In this document: positions 49,029 to 58,091 of the stretch, in pieces | How positions within the stretch are numbered: the first letter of the stretch is position 1 | Layout of the letters: every line of letters starts with the position of its first letter | Origin: Fusobacterium gastrosuis | GTDB lineage: Bacteria > Fusobacteriota > Fusobacteriia > Fusobacteriales > Fusobacteriaceae | Direction: 5' to 3' | Assembly (NCBI RefSeq): GCF_900095285.1 | Contig: NZ_LT607734.1 | Location: forward strand, 1,426,001 to 1,490,000 | Length of the DNA: 64,000 nt | The notes under the pieces: generated by a model | What the model was told of the DNA's origin: nothing | The model's input: the letters and a program-made list of their open reading frames with translations, nothing else | Database searches by the model: none | Translations under genes and position numbers: made by a program

Positions 49029-49859
49029 TGATTAAATTTATTGATTTTATTGAAAGTTTTACTAGTGGCAAAGAAAATAAAATAAAAATTAAATTAAACA
49101 GTAGCAATGAAGATGAACCAGCATATACAATGAAAATCCAGAAAAAAAGATGAATGGTATAGAATGAATGCTTGGAGAGAAAAAAATTCTAATAATACAT
49201 TAGATGGTTAATTACATTTGCAAAATACTATTATTATGGAGATGAATTTTTTCTTTTTGGTGGAATTTATAAAGTTGAGAAACTTTTGCCAGAAATATTA
49301 GGTAATGTTGGTTATAAATTAACTCTATTAGATGATTTTATTGAATATAGAAAAAGATTAATTATAAAAACACAAAAAAAAGTTGGAAGAGCTTATAATA
49401 GACGTTATGTAGGTATTGATGATGATTTAATGCCAGAGGTGTATGAATTATCTCCAAGTACGAATTTAAAGGAATTTAATGGTTATCAAAATGTAAGTTT
49501 AACTCATAAAGAACTTCAATACATTATAAATGATACTGAACCCAGTTGGAAATTAGCTCTTTCATCTGTAAAAGCAGTATATGTTATTACAGATACAAAA
49601 ACTGGAAAATTATATATTGGTTCTGCTTCTGGAAATAGTCAAGGTCTATGGCAAAGATGGGAATGCTATGCAAATTTTAAAGATTTAACTGGTGGAAATA
49701 AAGATTTGAAGCACTTGTAAAGGAAAATGGAGAGAATTATATTATAAAAAATTTTAAATATTCTATACTTGAAATTTTTGATACTAAGACAAGACAAGAA
49801 TATATATTAGAAAGAGAAAATTATTGGAAAAATGTTTTTGAAACTAAAAAAAAGGAATG
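49029..49859 (+). pseudogene. Broken GIY-YIG nuclease gene
   Basis: Three frames must be joined. An N-terminal piece MIKFIDFIESFTSGKENK starts at 49029 and stops after IQKKR near 49152. The main part (from about 49210) contains VYVITDTKTGKLYIGSASGN, a GIY-YIG core, and ends wrongly at KDLKHL near 49720. The tail continues in another frame as LVKENGENYIIKNFKYSILE and YILERENYWKN to 49859. At least two to three indels are therefore present, some next to A-runs, which could be true decay or sequencing error. The intact ancestor looks like a GIY-YIG effector of about 270 residues. Confidence 0.7.
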
Positions 49860-49883
49860 AATGGGAATTAAGGGAGGAAAAAG

Positions 49884-50699
49884 ATGGATATTTTTTCAAT
49901 AGCAGGAATTAGTTATTACCTTACAAAAGAGACTTATATAAAGGTAACAAATAAAAAAGAACCTTATTTTCAAGGAAAATCTTATTTTGCTATTTGTCCT
50001 TGTTGTGGAAATCCTATTCAAATTATTAATTTATTTAGAGAAGAATATGAAGAAAATATAACAAAAAGAAGAAGATTACATGCTAGACATATTCCTAGAA
50101 GTATTTTAGGTATTGCAGAATATAATGAAGAAAAGTATCATTCTTGTGAATTACATAATCCAGTTGCATTTGATTTAAAAAAGATAGGAAATAATAGTAG
50201 AAAAAACGAAGAGTTAAAAGAATTGATAGAGAAAAATAAAAAGAAAATAATTTATGCTATAAAAGCAATTACAAGTTTTTACTTTAAAAATGAGAGATTA
50301 GAAAAAATTATAAATTCCTTTTTAGAAAATAAGAACTACTGTTATACATATATTAATAGATTTAACATACCATATGTTATTTTGTATACAGAGAAATCAA
50401 TAAATATATATGGTCAAATTCTAAATATTGATAATGAATTAGGTCAAGAAATATATTCTTCTATAGAAAGGAAAAGTGACTTTTTCACAATAAATGAAGA
50501 GAAAAAAATATTAAAAAGAGAAGATGTGAGTTTTTTTTCAAAAATTTTTTTAATGATACATGAACATAGGGTAAGTAATGGAAAACAAACAGTTAGTTTA
50601 AAAATTTTTGAAGAAGGAAATAATAAAGAAAACATTATTTTAGAAAGAACAATTACAATGACAGAATTTATTTATAAATTAGGAGAAAAAAATGACTAA
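49884..50699 (+). CDS. Hypothetical protein with zinc ribbon
   Basis: 271 residues, GGGAGG site. The N-terminal domain has CPCCGNPIQIINLF (residues ~39-52) and, later, RLHARHIPRSILGI with YHSCELHNP, suggesting a treble-clef or HNH-like zinc site. The middle is helical and lysine-rich (ELKELIEKNKKKIIYAIKAI); the C-terminus is mixed. Not recognised. It pairs with the broken GIY-YIG gene 25 bp upstream and overlaps cbiL by 8 nt, so its insertion kept the downstream reading intact. Confidence 0.55.
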   Translation: MDIFSIAGISYYLTKETYIKVTNKKEPYFQGKSYFAICPCCGNPIQIINLFREEYEENITKRRRLHARHIPRSILGIAEYNEEKYHSCELHNPVAFDLKKIGNNSRKNEELKELIEKNKKKIIYAIKAITSFYFKNERLEKIINSFLENKNYCYTYINRFNIPYVILYTEKSINIYGQILNIDNELGQEIYSSIERKSDFFTINEEKKILKREDVSFFSKIFLMIHEHRVSNGKQTVSLKIFEEGNNKENIILERTITMTEFIYKLGEKND

Positions 50700-51414
50700 C
50701 AAATTTTATGGAATAGGTGTTGGAGTAGGAGATCCAGAAGAATTGACACTAAAAGCAATAAATACATTAAAAAAATTAGATGTAATACTACTTCCAGAGG
50801 CAAAAAAAGACGATGGTTCAGTTGCTTATGAGATAACAAAGCAATATATGAAAGATGATATAGAGAAAATTTTTGTGGAATTTCCTATGTTAAAATCACT
50901 TGAAGAAAGAGAAAAAGCAAGAAAAGAAAATGCTGAAATTGTAAGAAAACTATTAGATAATGGAAAAAATGTAGGTTTTTTAACTATTGGAGATACAATG
51001 ACTTACAGTACTTATGTATATTTACTAGAGCATTTGCCTGAGAAGTATGTGGTAGAAACTGTTCCAGGGATTTCATCTTTTGTAGATATGGCATCAAGAT
51101 TTAATTTTCCACTTATGATAGGGGATGAAACTTTAAAAGTAATATCACTTAATAAAAAAACAGATATAGAATTTGAATTAAAAAATAATGACAATATTGT
51201 TTTTATGAAAGTTAGTAGAAACTTTGAAACTTTAAAAGAGGCTCTTATAAAAAGTGGAAATATAAATAACTTAATTATGGTTTCAAATTGTGGAAAAGAA
51301 AACCAAAAAGTATATTTTGATATTAAAGATTTAACAGAAGATGATATCCCGTATTTTACAACATTAATAGTAAAAAAAGGAGGGTTTGAAAAGTGGAAAA
51401 AGTTTATTTTATAG
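50692..51414 (+). CDS. cbiL: Cobalt-precorrin-2 C20-methyltransferase
   Basis: 240 residues, AGGAG site. KFYGIGVGVGDPEELTLKAI is the family's N-terminus, VGFLTIGDTMTYSTYVYLLE the SAM loop and VETVPGISSFVDMASRFNFP the central motif. It adds the C-20 methyl. Overlaps both the unknown gene upstream and cbiF downstream, showing that it is co-translated in this second cobalamin cluster. Confidence 0.95.
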   Translation: MTNKFYGIGVGVGDPEELTLKAINTLKKLDVILLPEAKKDDGSVAYEITKQYMKDDIEKIFVEFPMLKSLEEREKARKENAEIVRKLLDNGKNVGFLTIGDTMTYSTYVYLLEHLPEKYVVETVPGISSFVDMASRFNFPLMIGDETLKVISLNKKTDIEFELKNNDNIVFMKVSRNFETLKEALIKSGNINNLIMVSNCGKENQKVYFDIKDLTEDDIPYFTTLIVKKGGFEKWKKFIL

Positions 51415-52154
51415 GTGCAGGACCTGGGGATCCTGAACTAATTACGATAAAAGGTCAAAGAATAGTAAAGGAAGCAGATGTAATTATTTATGCAGGTTCA
51501 TTAGTTCCAAAAGAAGTTATAGATTGCCATAAAGATGGAGCAGAAATATATAATTCCGCTTCTATGTCTTTAGATGAAGTTATAGATGTAACTGTTAAAG
51601 CAATAAAAGCTGGGAAAAAAGTTGCAAGAGTTCATACAGGAGATCCTGCCATTTATGGAGCTCATAGGGAACAGATGGATTTACTTGATGAACACGGAAT
51701 AGAATATGAAGTTATTCCCGGTGTTAGTTCGTTTTTAGCTTCAGCAGCTGCATTAAAAAAAGAATTTACTTTACCTAATGTTTCGCAAACAGTTATTTGT
51801 ACTAGAATAGAAGGTAGAACTTCAGTCCCTGCAAAAGAAAGTTTGGAAAGTCTTGCTTCACATAGAGCTTCTATGGCAATATTTTTATCAGTACATATGA
51901 TAGATAAAGTTGTAAAAACTCTTTCAACTTCATATCCTATGTCAACACCAGTGGCAGTCGTACAAAGAGCAAGCTGGCCAGACCAAAAAATTGTTTTAGG
52001 AACACTTGAAACTATTGAACAAAAGGTAAAAGAAGCTGGAATAAATAAAACGGCTCAAATACTAGTTGGGGATTTTTTAGGAAGTGAGTACGAAAAATCA
52101 AAATTATATGATAAAACATTTACTCATGAATATAGAGTTGGAGTGAAAGAATAA
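51393..52154 (+). CDS. cbiF: Cobalt-precorrin-4 C11-methyltransferase
   Basis: 253 residues, GTG start eight nt after GGAGGG and overlapping cbiL. VYFIGAGPGDPELITIKGQR, VIIYAGSLVPKEVI, ARVHTGDPAIYGAHREQMDL and YEVIPGVSSFLASAAALKKE are all CbiF/CobM signatures, with the SAM-site HTGDPA. It methylates C-11. A 65-bp repeat follows its stop at once. Confidence 0.96.
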   Translation: MEKVYFIGAGPGDPELITIKGQRIVKEADVIIYAGSLVPKEVIDCHKDGAEIYNSASMSLDEVIDVTVKAIKAGKKVARVHTGDPAIYGAHREQMDLLDEHGIEYEVIPGVSSFLASAAALKKEFTLPNVSQTVICTRIEGRTSVPAKESLESLASHRASMAIFLSVHMIDKVVKTLSTSYPMSTPVAVVQRASWPDQKIVLGTLETIEQKVKEAGINKTAQILVGDFLGSEYEKSKLYDKTFTHEYRVGVKE

Positions 52155-52217
52155 AATTTACATCGTATTTTTCAAACAAAAATCAGTCGTAAAATTTTGC
52201 GTCGTATTTGTGACTGA
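52153..52217 (+). repeat. 65-bp intergenic repeat, copy 1
   Basis: Identical at 63 of 65 positions to 55418-55482. Internally it has TCAGTC/GACTGA arms and two TCGTATTT-containing halves. Copy 1 follows cbiF and precedes an extended -10 (TGTTATAAT) for the AlbA_2 gene. Confidence 0.85.
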
Positions 52218-52247
52218 TATATGTTATAATTATATTGGGTGATTAAT

Positions 52248-53501
52248 ATGAAAGAAAGCAGAAAATTAGAATTAAAGTCAACAATAACAAATACTTTTTT
52301 AAAAACAGTTAGTGCATTTTCTAATTATAATTCAGGGAAAATTGTATTTGGCATCGATGATAATGGAAAAGTTGTCGGATTAAAAAATATAGAAGAGCTT
52401 TGCTTAGATTTAGAGAATAAAATTAATGATAATATAAGCCCTAAGCCAGACTTTAGATTTATAAAAGATAGTAAAAAAAATATTATAACTCTTATAGTAG
52501 AAGAAGGAATGAATAAACCGTATCTTTACAAAGGAAAAGCATATAAAAGAAATGATACTGCTACAGTTGAAGTGGATAATATAGAATTAAATAGACTAAC
52601 ATTATCAGGTTTAAATCAATATTATGAAGAATTAAAGAGTAGAAATCAAAATTTAGAATTCAAAGTTTTACAGAAAGAATTACAAAAAAAATTAACCATA
52701 AAAAATTTTTCTGAAGATGTTCTAAAAACTTTAAATTTGTATGATGATAAAAATGGTTATAATAATGCAGCTGAACTCTTAGCTGATAAAAATAATTTTT
52801 CAGGCATTGATATTGCAAAATTTGGGGAAAATATAGATGAGATATCTGATAGAAATTTATTTATAAATATATCTATTATTTCACAATATCAAAAAACTTT
52901 AGAAGTTTTTAATAGATATTATAAATATGAACAAATTTCAGGTTCAGAAAGGATTGAAAAAGAATTAATCCCAGAAAAAGCATTTAGGGAAGTAATTGCA
53001 AATGCTTTAATTCATAGAACTTGGGATGTAAATTCAAATATAAGGATTTTAATGTTTGAAGATAAGTTAGAAGTATCATCACCAGGAGGATTACCAACAG
53101 GAATAAGTGAGAAAGAATATTTAAATGGACAAATTTCTCAACTTAGAAATCCTATTTTAGCTAATGTATTTTTTAGATTAAAATATATTGAAATGTTTGG
53201 AACTGGAATAAAAAGAATAAATGAAAGTTATAAAGATTTTGCAGTCAAACCAAATTTTGAAATTTTTGAAAATTCAATAAAAATAACTTTACCAATAATT
53301 ACAACTAAATTATTTTTGACAACTGATGAAAAAATAGTAATGGATATTTTTAAAGATGGAAGTATATTATCAAGTAGTGAAATTGTAGAAATGACAGGAT
53401 TTAAAAAAGATAAATTAAATAGATTGTTAAAAAAATTAGTTCAAAAAAATTATATTGAAATCATTGGAAATGGTAGAGGGACTAAATATTTAAAAAAGTA
53501 A
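52248..53501 (+). CDS. AlbA_2/Schlafen-type ATP-binding putative regulator
   Basis: 417 residues from the ATG at 52248 (a GTG three codons earlier is possible). RKLELKSTITNTFLKTVSAF then GKIVFGIDDNGKVVGL is the AlbA_2 domain (residues ~4-100). EKAFREVIANALIHRTWDVN, LEVSSPGGLPTGISEKEY and MFGTGIKRINESY are the ATPase-like/RecG-related C-terminal part. A winged helix ends the protein (SSSEIVEMTGFKKDKLNRLL). Members act as transcription regulators or in defence-like contexts. First gene of the block between the 65-bp repeats. Confidence 0.82.
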   Translation: MKESRKLELKSTITNTFLKTVSAFSNYNSGKIVFGIDDNGKVVGLKNIEELCLDLENKINDNISPKPDFRFIKDSKKNIITLIVEEGMNKPYLYKGKAYKRNDTATVEVDNIELNRLTLSGLNQYYEELKSRNQNLEFKVLQKELQKKLTIKNFSEDVLKTLNLYDDKNGYNNAAELLADKNNFSGIDIAKFGENIDEISDRNLFINISIISQYQKTLEVFNRYYKYEQISGSERIEKELIPEKAFREVIANALIHRTWDVNSNIRILMFEDKLEVSSPGGLPTGISEKEYLNGQISQLRNPILANVFFRLKYIEMFGTGIKRINESYKDFAVKPNFEIFENSIKITLPIITTKLFLTTDEKIVMDIFKDGSILSSSEIVEMTGFKKDKLNRLLKKLVQKNYIEIIGNGRGTKYLKK

Positions 53502-53619
53502 TAAAAATATTAATAATGAAGAATATTTCATGTATTAAGTTATTGAAGCTTAAAAAAATATAAAAAATATAGATTAATATAAGTATTTTATTTATAAATT
53601 TAGAAAAGGAGCGGAATAA

Positions 53620-54783
53620 ATGGATAAAACTATAATAAAAGAATTATTTAATTCATCTGTTCCTAAAGAATATTATAAAAAAAATAAAGATAAATTTAAA
53701 AATGTCGAAATTTTTTCTTTTGAAGAAAATGATAAGGATAATAAAAAATTAAATTTAGAAATTTTTTCTTTACCAGTTTCTAATGATAAAATAAAAGTTA
53801 CTAAATTTACTAATTATGAACAATTAGATATATTTAATAAGGAAATACTACTTAATTTAAGATATGTTATTGAACTAGATACAAATGTAGTAAGTTATTT
53901 AAAAAGTTTTTATGACAGAAATCTTAAAGATAATGAATTAATAAAGGCAGTTGAGAGTTTAATAAAAGATTTAGATGGGAAAAGAGAAAATTTTTTATTA
54001 GGAAATAATCTATACATTTGGGAAAATTTAATAAAAGGTGAAAAAGAAGATATACTTTTAGATAATATAAAAAAAGCAGAGTGTGTTTTAAATTATAAAT
54101 TTTATAAAACAAAAGATAATATTGAAGAGAAGACGTACTTAAATCAAATAAATGAAATAAAAAATTTAAAGGAAGATATTTTAAAAAGATATTATATAAT
54201 TTACTCTCTTCTATTAAAATCTTTTTACTTAAAATTAAAAAAATTAAGTTTAAAAGATAAATTGAAAAGACTTATAGATTTTATAAATAATCAACTATGT
54301 TGCTATATGGAAGAAGAAATTTTACTATGTACTATGTATTTATTTGATAATGATGAGGTTACAAAGTTTTTTAAACAAAAAAAAGTAGAATCAATGACAT
54401 GGGATTTACTACATCTTAGATTACTGAAAGAAAGAATTTCATTAAATAGTAAAAATGAAATGTTGAACTTTCCATTAATATTATCTTCGGATAATGCTTT
54501 CAATGAAATTATGATGATAAATCCAGTAAGAGCAGTAGTTTATGATAAAGAATTGTCAAAGATTACTATAATAAATAAAAAAGATATTTTTAGTTATATA
54601 TATGACTCTGATAAAATATCTGATTCTTTTAAAAATGAAATATTGAGTGAATTATATAATGGAGAAAAAAATAGAAAAAATAAAATAAATTATATCAATT
54701 TTAAAGAATTATCAGAAAATTTGGAAAAAGAATTAGAAAATTTAAAAAGTATTCAAATAAAAAAAGGAGAAGAAGACTTATGA
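53620..54783 (+). CDS. Hypothetical protein, possibly PIN-like
   Basis: 387 residues, AGGAG site. Mostly helical and lysine-rich. LRYVIELDTNVVSYLKSFYD near residue 85 looks like the first acidic motif of a PIN nuclease (LDTNVxS), and WDLLHLRLLKE near residue 265 like the last one, but the spacing is unusually long. No other family is apparent. It follows AlbA_2 by 118 bp of AT-rich sequence with no evident signals and overlaps the DJ-1 gene by 4 nt, so those two are co-expressed. Confidence 0.5.
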   Translation: MDKTIIKELFNSSVPKEYYKKNKDKFKNVEIFSFEENDKDNKKLNLEIFSLPVSNDKIKVTKFTNYEQLDIFNKEILLNLRYVIELDTNVVSYLKSFYDRNLKDNELIKAVESLIKDLDGKRENFLLGNNLYIWENLIKGEKEDILLDNIKKAECVLNYKFYKTKDNIEEKTYLNQINEIKNLKEDILKRYYIIYSLLLKSFYLKLKKLSLKDKLKRLIDFINNQLCCYMEEEILLCTMYLFDNDEVTKFFKQKKVESMTWDLLHLRLLKERISLNSKNEMLNFPLILSSDNAFNEIMMINPVRAVVYDKELSKITIINKKDIFSYIYDSDKISDSFKNEILSELYNGEKNRKNKINYINFKELSENLEKELENLKSIQIKKGEEDL

Positions 54784-55412
54784 AAAAAATCTGTATGTAT
54801 TTATTAAATGGGATGGCAGACCATGAACATGGTTATCTATTAGCAGCATTATCATCACAAAAAAATCCTAAATATGAATTTTGTACAGTTGCTTTGACTA
54901 AAGAAACTATTGTCACAATGGGTGGATTAAAAATTACTCCAGATTATACATTAAATGAAATAAATAAAGATGATATTATAGCTTTAATTTTAGTAGGTGC
55001 AGATATGCAACTATGGCTGAACAAAGAACAAGAAACTATTTTAAATTTGGCTGATGAATTATTAAAAAGAAATATTTTAGTCGCTGGAATATGTGGAGCA
55101 ACATTAGGATTAGCTAGTAAAGGACTTTTAAATGAGAAAATACATACAAGTAATATAGAATTTTTATTAACAAATTTTATTAAAAATTATAAAGGAATAA
55201 AAAATTATAGAAATGATGTTGTAGCTGTGTATGATGAAAAACTAATTACTGCAAGTTCAGCTGGTTCTTTATTATGGACTAAATATATTTTAGAAAATTT
55301 AAAAATTTTTTCTAAAACTGCAACAGAAAAGTGGTATGAATATTATAAATCAGGTATTTCTAAATATTATATTGAATTTATAGAAGCAATTAAGGAAGAT
55401 AAAAATTTATAA
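54780..55412 (+). CDS. DJ-1/PfpI family protein
   Basis: 210 residues, AAGGAG site, ATGA overlap. KKICMYLLNGMADHEHGYLL begins the fold and ALILVGADMQLWLNKEQETI follows; LVAGICGATLGLASKGLL holds the nucleophile-elbow cysteine (residue ~106) of the class I glutamine amidotransferase-like superfamily. Family members are proteases, deglycases, amidases or regulators; this one's activity is not determinable. Last gene before the second 65-bp repeat. Confidence 0.85.
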   Translation: MKKICMYLLNGMADHEHGYLLAALSSQKNPKYEFCTVALTKETIVTMGGLKITPDYTLNEINKDDIIALILVGADMQLWLNKEQETILNLADELLKRNILVAGICGATLGLASKGLLNEKIHTSNIEFLLTNFIKNYKGIKNYRNDVVAVYDEKLITASSAGSLLWTKYILENLKIFSKTATEKWYEYYKSGISKYYIEFIEAIKEDKNL

Positions 55413-55417
55413 TTAAT

Positions 55418-55482
55418 AAAATTTACATCGTATTTTTCAAACAAAAATCAGTCGAAAAATTTTGCGTCGCATTTGTGACTGA
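55418..55482 (+). repeat. 65-bp intergenic repeat, copy 2
   Basis: Near-identical, same orientation as copy 1 (52153-52217), with differences at two positions (T/A and T/C). It follows the DJ-1 stop by 6 bp. Confidence 0.85.
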
Positions 55483-55537
55483 AAATTTGAAAATTTGATA
55501 AAAGAGAAATAAATTCTAAAATTTAAAAGAGGAAGTT

Positions 55538-55864
55538 ATGATATTAGGCAAAATTGTTACTGTAAAAGTAGATAGAAAATTAGGAAGCCATCATCCTGAA
55601 TATCCAAATATTTTTTATCCAATTAATTATGGGTACATTGAAAATGTTATTGCTGCTGATGGCGAAGAACAAGATGCTTATATAATGGGAGTAAATGAAG
55701 CGGTTGATACTTTTACAGGAAAAGTTATAGCAATTATTCATAGGAAAAATGATATTGAAACTAAGTGGGTGGTTGTTCCCAAAAATCTAAATTTTACAAG
55801 AGAAGAAATTATTTTAGCAATTAATTTTCAAGAACAATATTTTGAAATAGAAATTGAAATATAA
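55538..55864 (+). CDS. Small inorganic pyrophosphatase-like protein
   Basis: 108 residues, AGAGGAAG site. DRKLGSHHPEYPNIFYPINYGYIEN and DGEEQDAYIMGVNEAV place the Y-x-x-x-YG, E and DxYxLG-like positions of class I pyrophosphatases in a protein about 60 residues shorter than the usual enzyme. Similar short proteins occur in Clostridia and are annotated as inorganic diphosphatases. Activity is uncertain because part of the metal site seems absent. Possibly supplies pyrophosphate removal near biosynthetic genes. Confidence 0.7.
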   Translation: MILGKIVTVKVDRKLGSHHPEYPNIFYPINYGYIENVIAADGEEQDAYIMGVNEAVDTFTGKVIAIIHRKNDIETKWVVVPKNLNFTREEIILAINFQEQYFEIEIEI

Positions 55865-55899
55865 AATAAAGAAAATACTCTATGAAAGGAAGTGTTAAT

Positions 55900-56913
55900 A
55901 TGAGAATAGCACTATGGACAGTAACAAGAGGAGCAGGCAACATTGGAAAGGAATATGCTGAAAAGTTAATTCAAAAACTTGAGAATGCAGAAATAGATGT
56001 ATTTACTTTGAAAAAATTTGGAGTAGAAGGAACCATTCAAATTGACGATTTTACAAAAGAAATTACGGAAAAATTTAATAAATATGAGGGACACATTTTT
56101 ATAATGGCATCAGGTATAGTTATTAGAAAGATTTCAACTTTATTAAAATCTAAAGATATAGACCCAGCCGTACTTTTAATAGATGAAGGTAAACATTTTG
56201 TCGTATCATTGTTATCCGGGCATTTAGGTGGAGCAAATGAATTAACACAAGAAGTTGCAGAAATATTAAATTTAATACCAATCATTACAACAAGTTCAGA
56301 TATAACAGGAAAAATTGCAGTTGATAGTATATCACAAAAATTAAATAGTGAATTAGATAATCTCAAATCAGCAAAAGAAGTGACATCACTTATAGTTGAT
56401 GGAAAGAAAGTAAATATTTTATTACCTACAAATGTTGGGTTTGCAAAAGATAACAATGTTAATTCAGACGGACTTATACTTATATCCAATAGAAAAAAAA
56501 TAGAAATAACAAGAATTTGCCCTAAAAATATAATTTTGGGGATAGGTTGCAAAAAAGATACTAAAGTTGAAGATATTTTAGATGCAATAGAAAATTCTTT
56601 AAATAAACACAATTTAGATATAAAAGCAGTTAAGCATATTGCGACTGTCGATGTTAAAGAAAATGAAGTAGGTTTATTAAAAGCAGCAAAATTTTTAGAA
56701 TTAGAGTTAAAGGTAATTTCACGAGAAGAAATAAAAAAAGTAGAACATTTATTTGAAGGGTCAGATTTTGTAGAAGAAAATATTGGAGTAAGGGCTGTAT
56801 CGGAACCAGTTGCTCTACTTTCTTCTTCACAAAAAGGGAAATTTATAGAAATGAAATCAAAGCATAATGGAATTACAGTTTCAATTTATGAAGAAGATAA
56901 TATAGATTTATAA
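55900..56913 (+). CDS. cbiG: Cobalt-precorrin-5A hydrolase
   Basis: 337 residues from the ATG at 55900 (AAAGGAAG upstream; an earlier ATG at 55882 lacks a site). MASGIVIRKISTLLKSKDID, FVVSLLSGHLGGANELTQEV and TTSSDITGKIAVDSISQKLN are N-terminal CbiG signatures; ILGIGCKKDTKVEDILDAIE is the conserved C-terminal domain. It opens the lactone and releases acetaldehyde, the step that defines the anaerobic route. Confidence 0.95.
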   Translation: MRIALWTVTRGAGNIGKEYAEKLIQKLENAEIDVFTLKKFGVEGTIQIDDFTKEITEKFNKYEGHIFIMASGIVIRKISTLLKSKDIDPAVLLIDEGKHFVVSLLSGHLGGANELTQEVAEILNLIPIITTSSDITGKIAVDSISQKLNSELDNLKSAKEVTSLIVDGKKVNILLPTNVGFAKDNNVNSDGLILISNRKKIEITRICPKNIILGIGCKKDTKVEDILDAIENSLNKHNLDIKAVKHIATVDVKENEVGLLKAAKFLELELKVISREEIKKVEHLFEGSDFVEENIGVRAVSEPVALLSSSQKGKFIEMKSKHNGITVSIYEEDNIDL

Positions 56914-56935
56914 TAAGACTTTAAAAGAGGTAAAA

Positions 56936-57301
56936 ATGATAATAAAAAAATTAGAATATGATCTAGCAATATGCCAGTTAAAAGAAGAAGCTAAAATAAA
57001 TTTTAATAAAAAATTTTATTCTTTAGTAAAAACCGAAGAGGAACTATCATTTGTATGTCCTGCTGATGGCATACCAACTAATACAATAAATGTAGATAAA
57101 GGGTGGAATGCTTTTTATATAAAAGGAGTTTTAGACTTTTCAATGGTAGGGATTTTAGCAAAACTATCTAATATATTAGCAGAAAACCAAATTAGTATAT
57201 TTGCAATTTCAACTTATAATACAGATTATATTTTAGTAAAAAATGAAAATTTTAATAGAGCTTTATCAATACTTGAAAAAGCTGGATATATAGTAGAATA
57301 A
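56936..57301 (+). CDS. ACT domain protein
   Basis: 121 residues, AAGAGG site. GWNAFYIKGVLDFSMVGILA, then SNILAENQISIFAISTYNTDYILVK (split here by two residues for brevity) fit a C-terminal ACT domain of the ACT_7/CASTOR-like type, preceded by a small domain with FVCPADGIP. ACT domains bind amino acids or other small ligands. The gene is packed between cbiG and cbiH with 19-22 bp gaps, so it is co-transcribed with cobalamin genes; whether it senses something for the pathway is unknown. Confidence 0.8.
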   Translation: MIIKKLEYDLAICQLKEEAKINFNKKFYSLVKTEEELSFVCPADGIPTNTINVDKGWNAFYIKGVLDFSMVGILAKLSNILAENQISIFAISTYNTDYILVKNENFNRALSILEKAGYIVE

Positions 57302-57320
57302 ATAGAAGAAAGAGGTAAAA

Positions 57321-58073
57321 ATGAAAAAAGGAAAAATTTATGTAGTTGGAATAGGGCCAGGAAATATGCAAGATATTAGCAGAAGAGCATACGATGTATT
57401 GTCAAATATAGATGTTATAGCAGGATATACTACATATGTTAATTTGGTAAAAGATGAATTTGCTTCAAAAGAATTTTACGCATCTGGAATGAAAAGAGAA
57501 ATTGAAAGATGTGAAGAAGTTCTAGAAATAGCAAAAACAGGGAAAACTGTTGCACTTATAAGTAGCGGAGATTCTGGAATTTATGGAATGGCAGGAATCA
57601 TGCTTGAAGTTGCTATGGCAGATGAAAGTAAAATTGAAGTGGAAGTAGTTCCCGGAATTACATCAACAATAGCAGGAGCAGCCTTAGTTGGAGCACCACT
57701 TATGCATGACCAAGCAATAATTAGTTTAAGTGATTTATTAACAGATTGGGAAGTTATAAAGAAAAGAGTAGAATGTGCAAGTCAGGGTGATTTTGTAATT
57801 TCTATATATAATCCTAAGAGCAGAACAAGAGTTGATCAAATAGCAGAGGCTAGAGAAATTATGTTAAAATATAAAAATCCATCAACACCTGTTGCTCTTT
57901 TAAGACATATAGGAAGAGAAGAAGAGAATTACACATTAACTACACTTGAGAATTTTTTAAATCACGATATAGATATGTTTACAATAGTTTTAGTAGGAAA
58001 CTCTAATACTTATGTTAAAGATGGGAAGATGATAACTCCTAGAGGATATCAAGATAAATATGGAAAAAGGTAA
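57321..58073 (+). CDS. cbiH: Cobalt-factor III/precorrin-3B C17-methyltransferase
   Basis: 250 residues, AGAGG site. KIYVVGIGPGNMQDISRRAY, DVIAGYTTYVNLVKDEF, VALISSGDSGIYGMAGIMLE and VEVVPGITSTIAGAALVGAP are the tetrapyrrole methylase motifs with the GDSGIYGMA loop that marks CbiH/CobJ. It methylates C-17 with ring contraction. Standard length. Confidence 0.96.
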   Translation: MKKGKIYVVGIGPGNMQDISRRAYDVLSNIDVIAGYTTYVNLVKDEFASKEFYASGMKREIERCEEVLEIAKTGKTVALISSGDSGIYGMAGIMLEVAMADESKIEVEVVPGITSTIAGAALVGAPLMHDQAIISLSDLLTDWEVIKKRVECASQGDFVISIYNPKSRTRVDQIAEAREIMLKYKNPSTPVALLRHIGREEENYTLTTLENFLNHDIDMFTIVLVGNSNTYVKDGKMITPRGYQDKYGKR

Positions 58074-58091
58074 TTAAAGAAAGAGGTAAAA

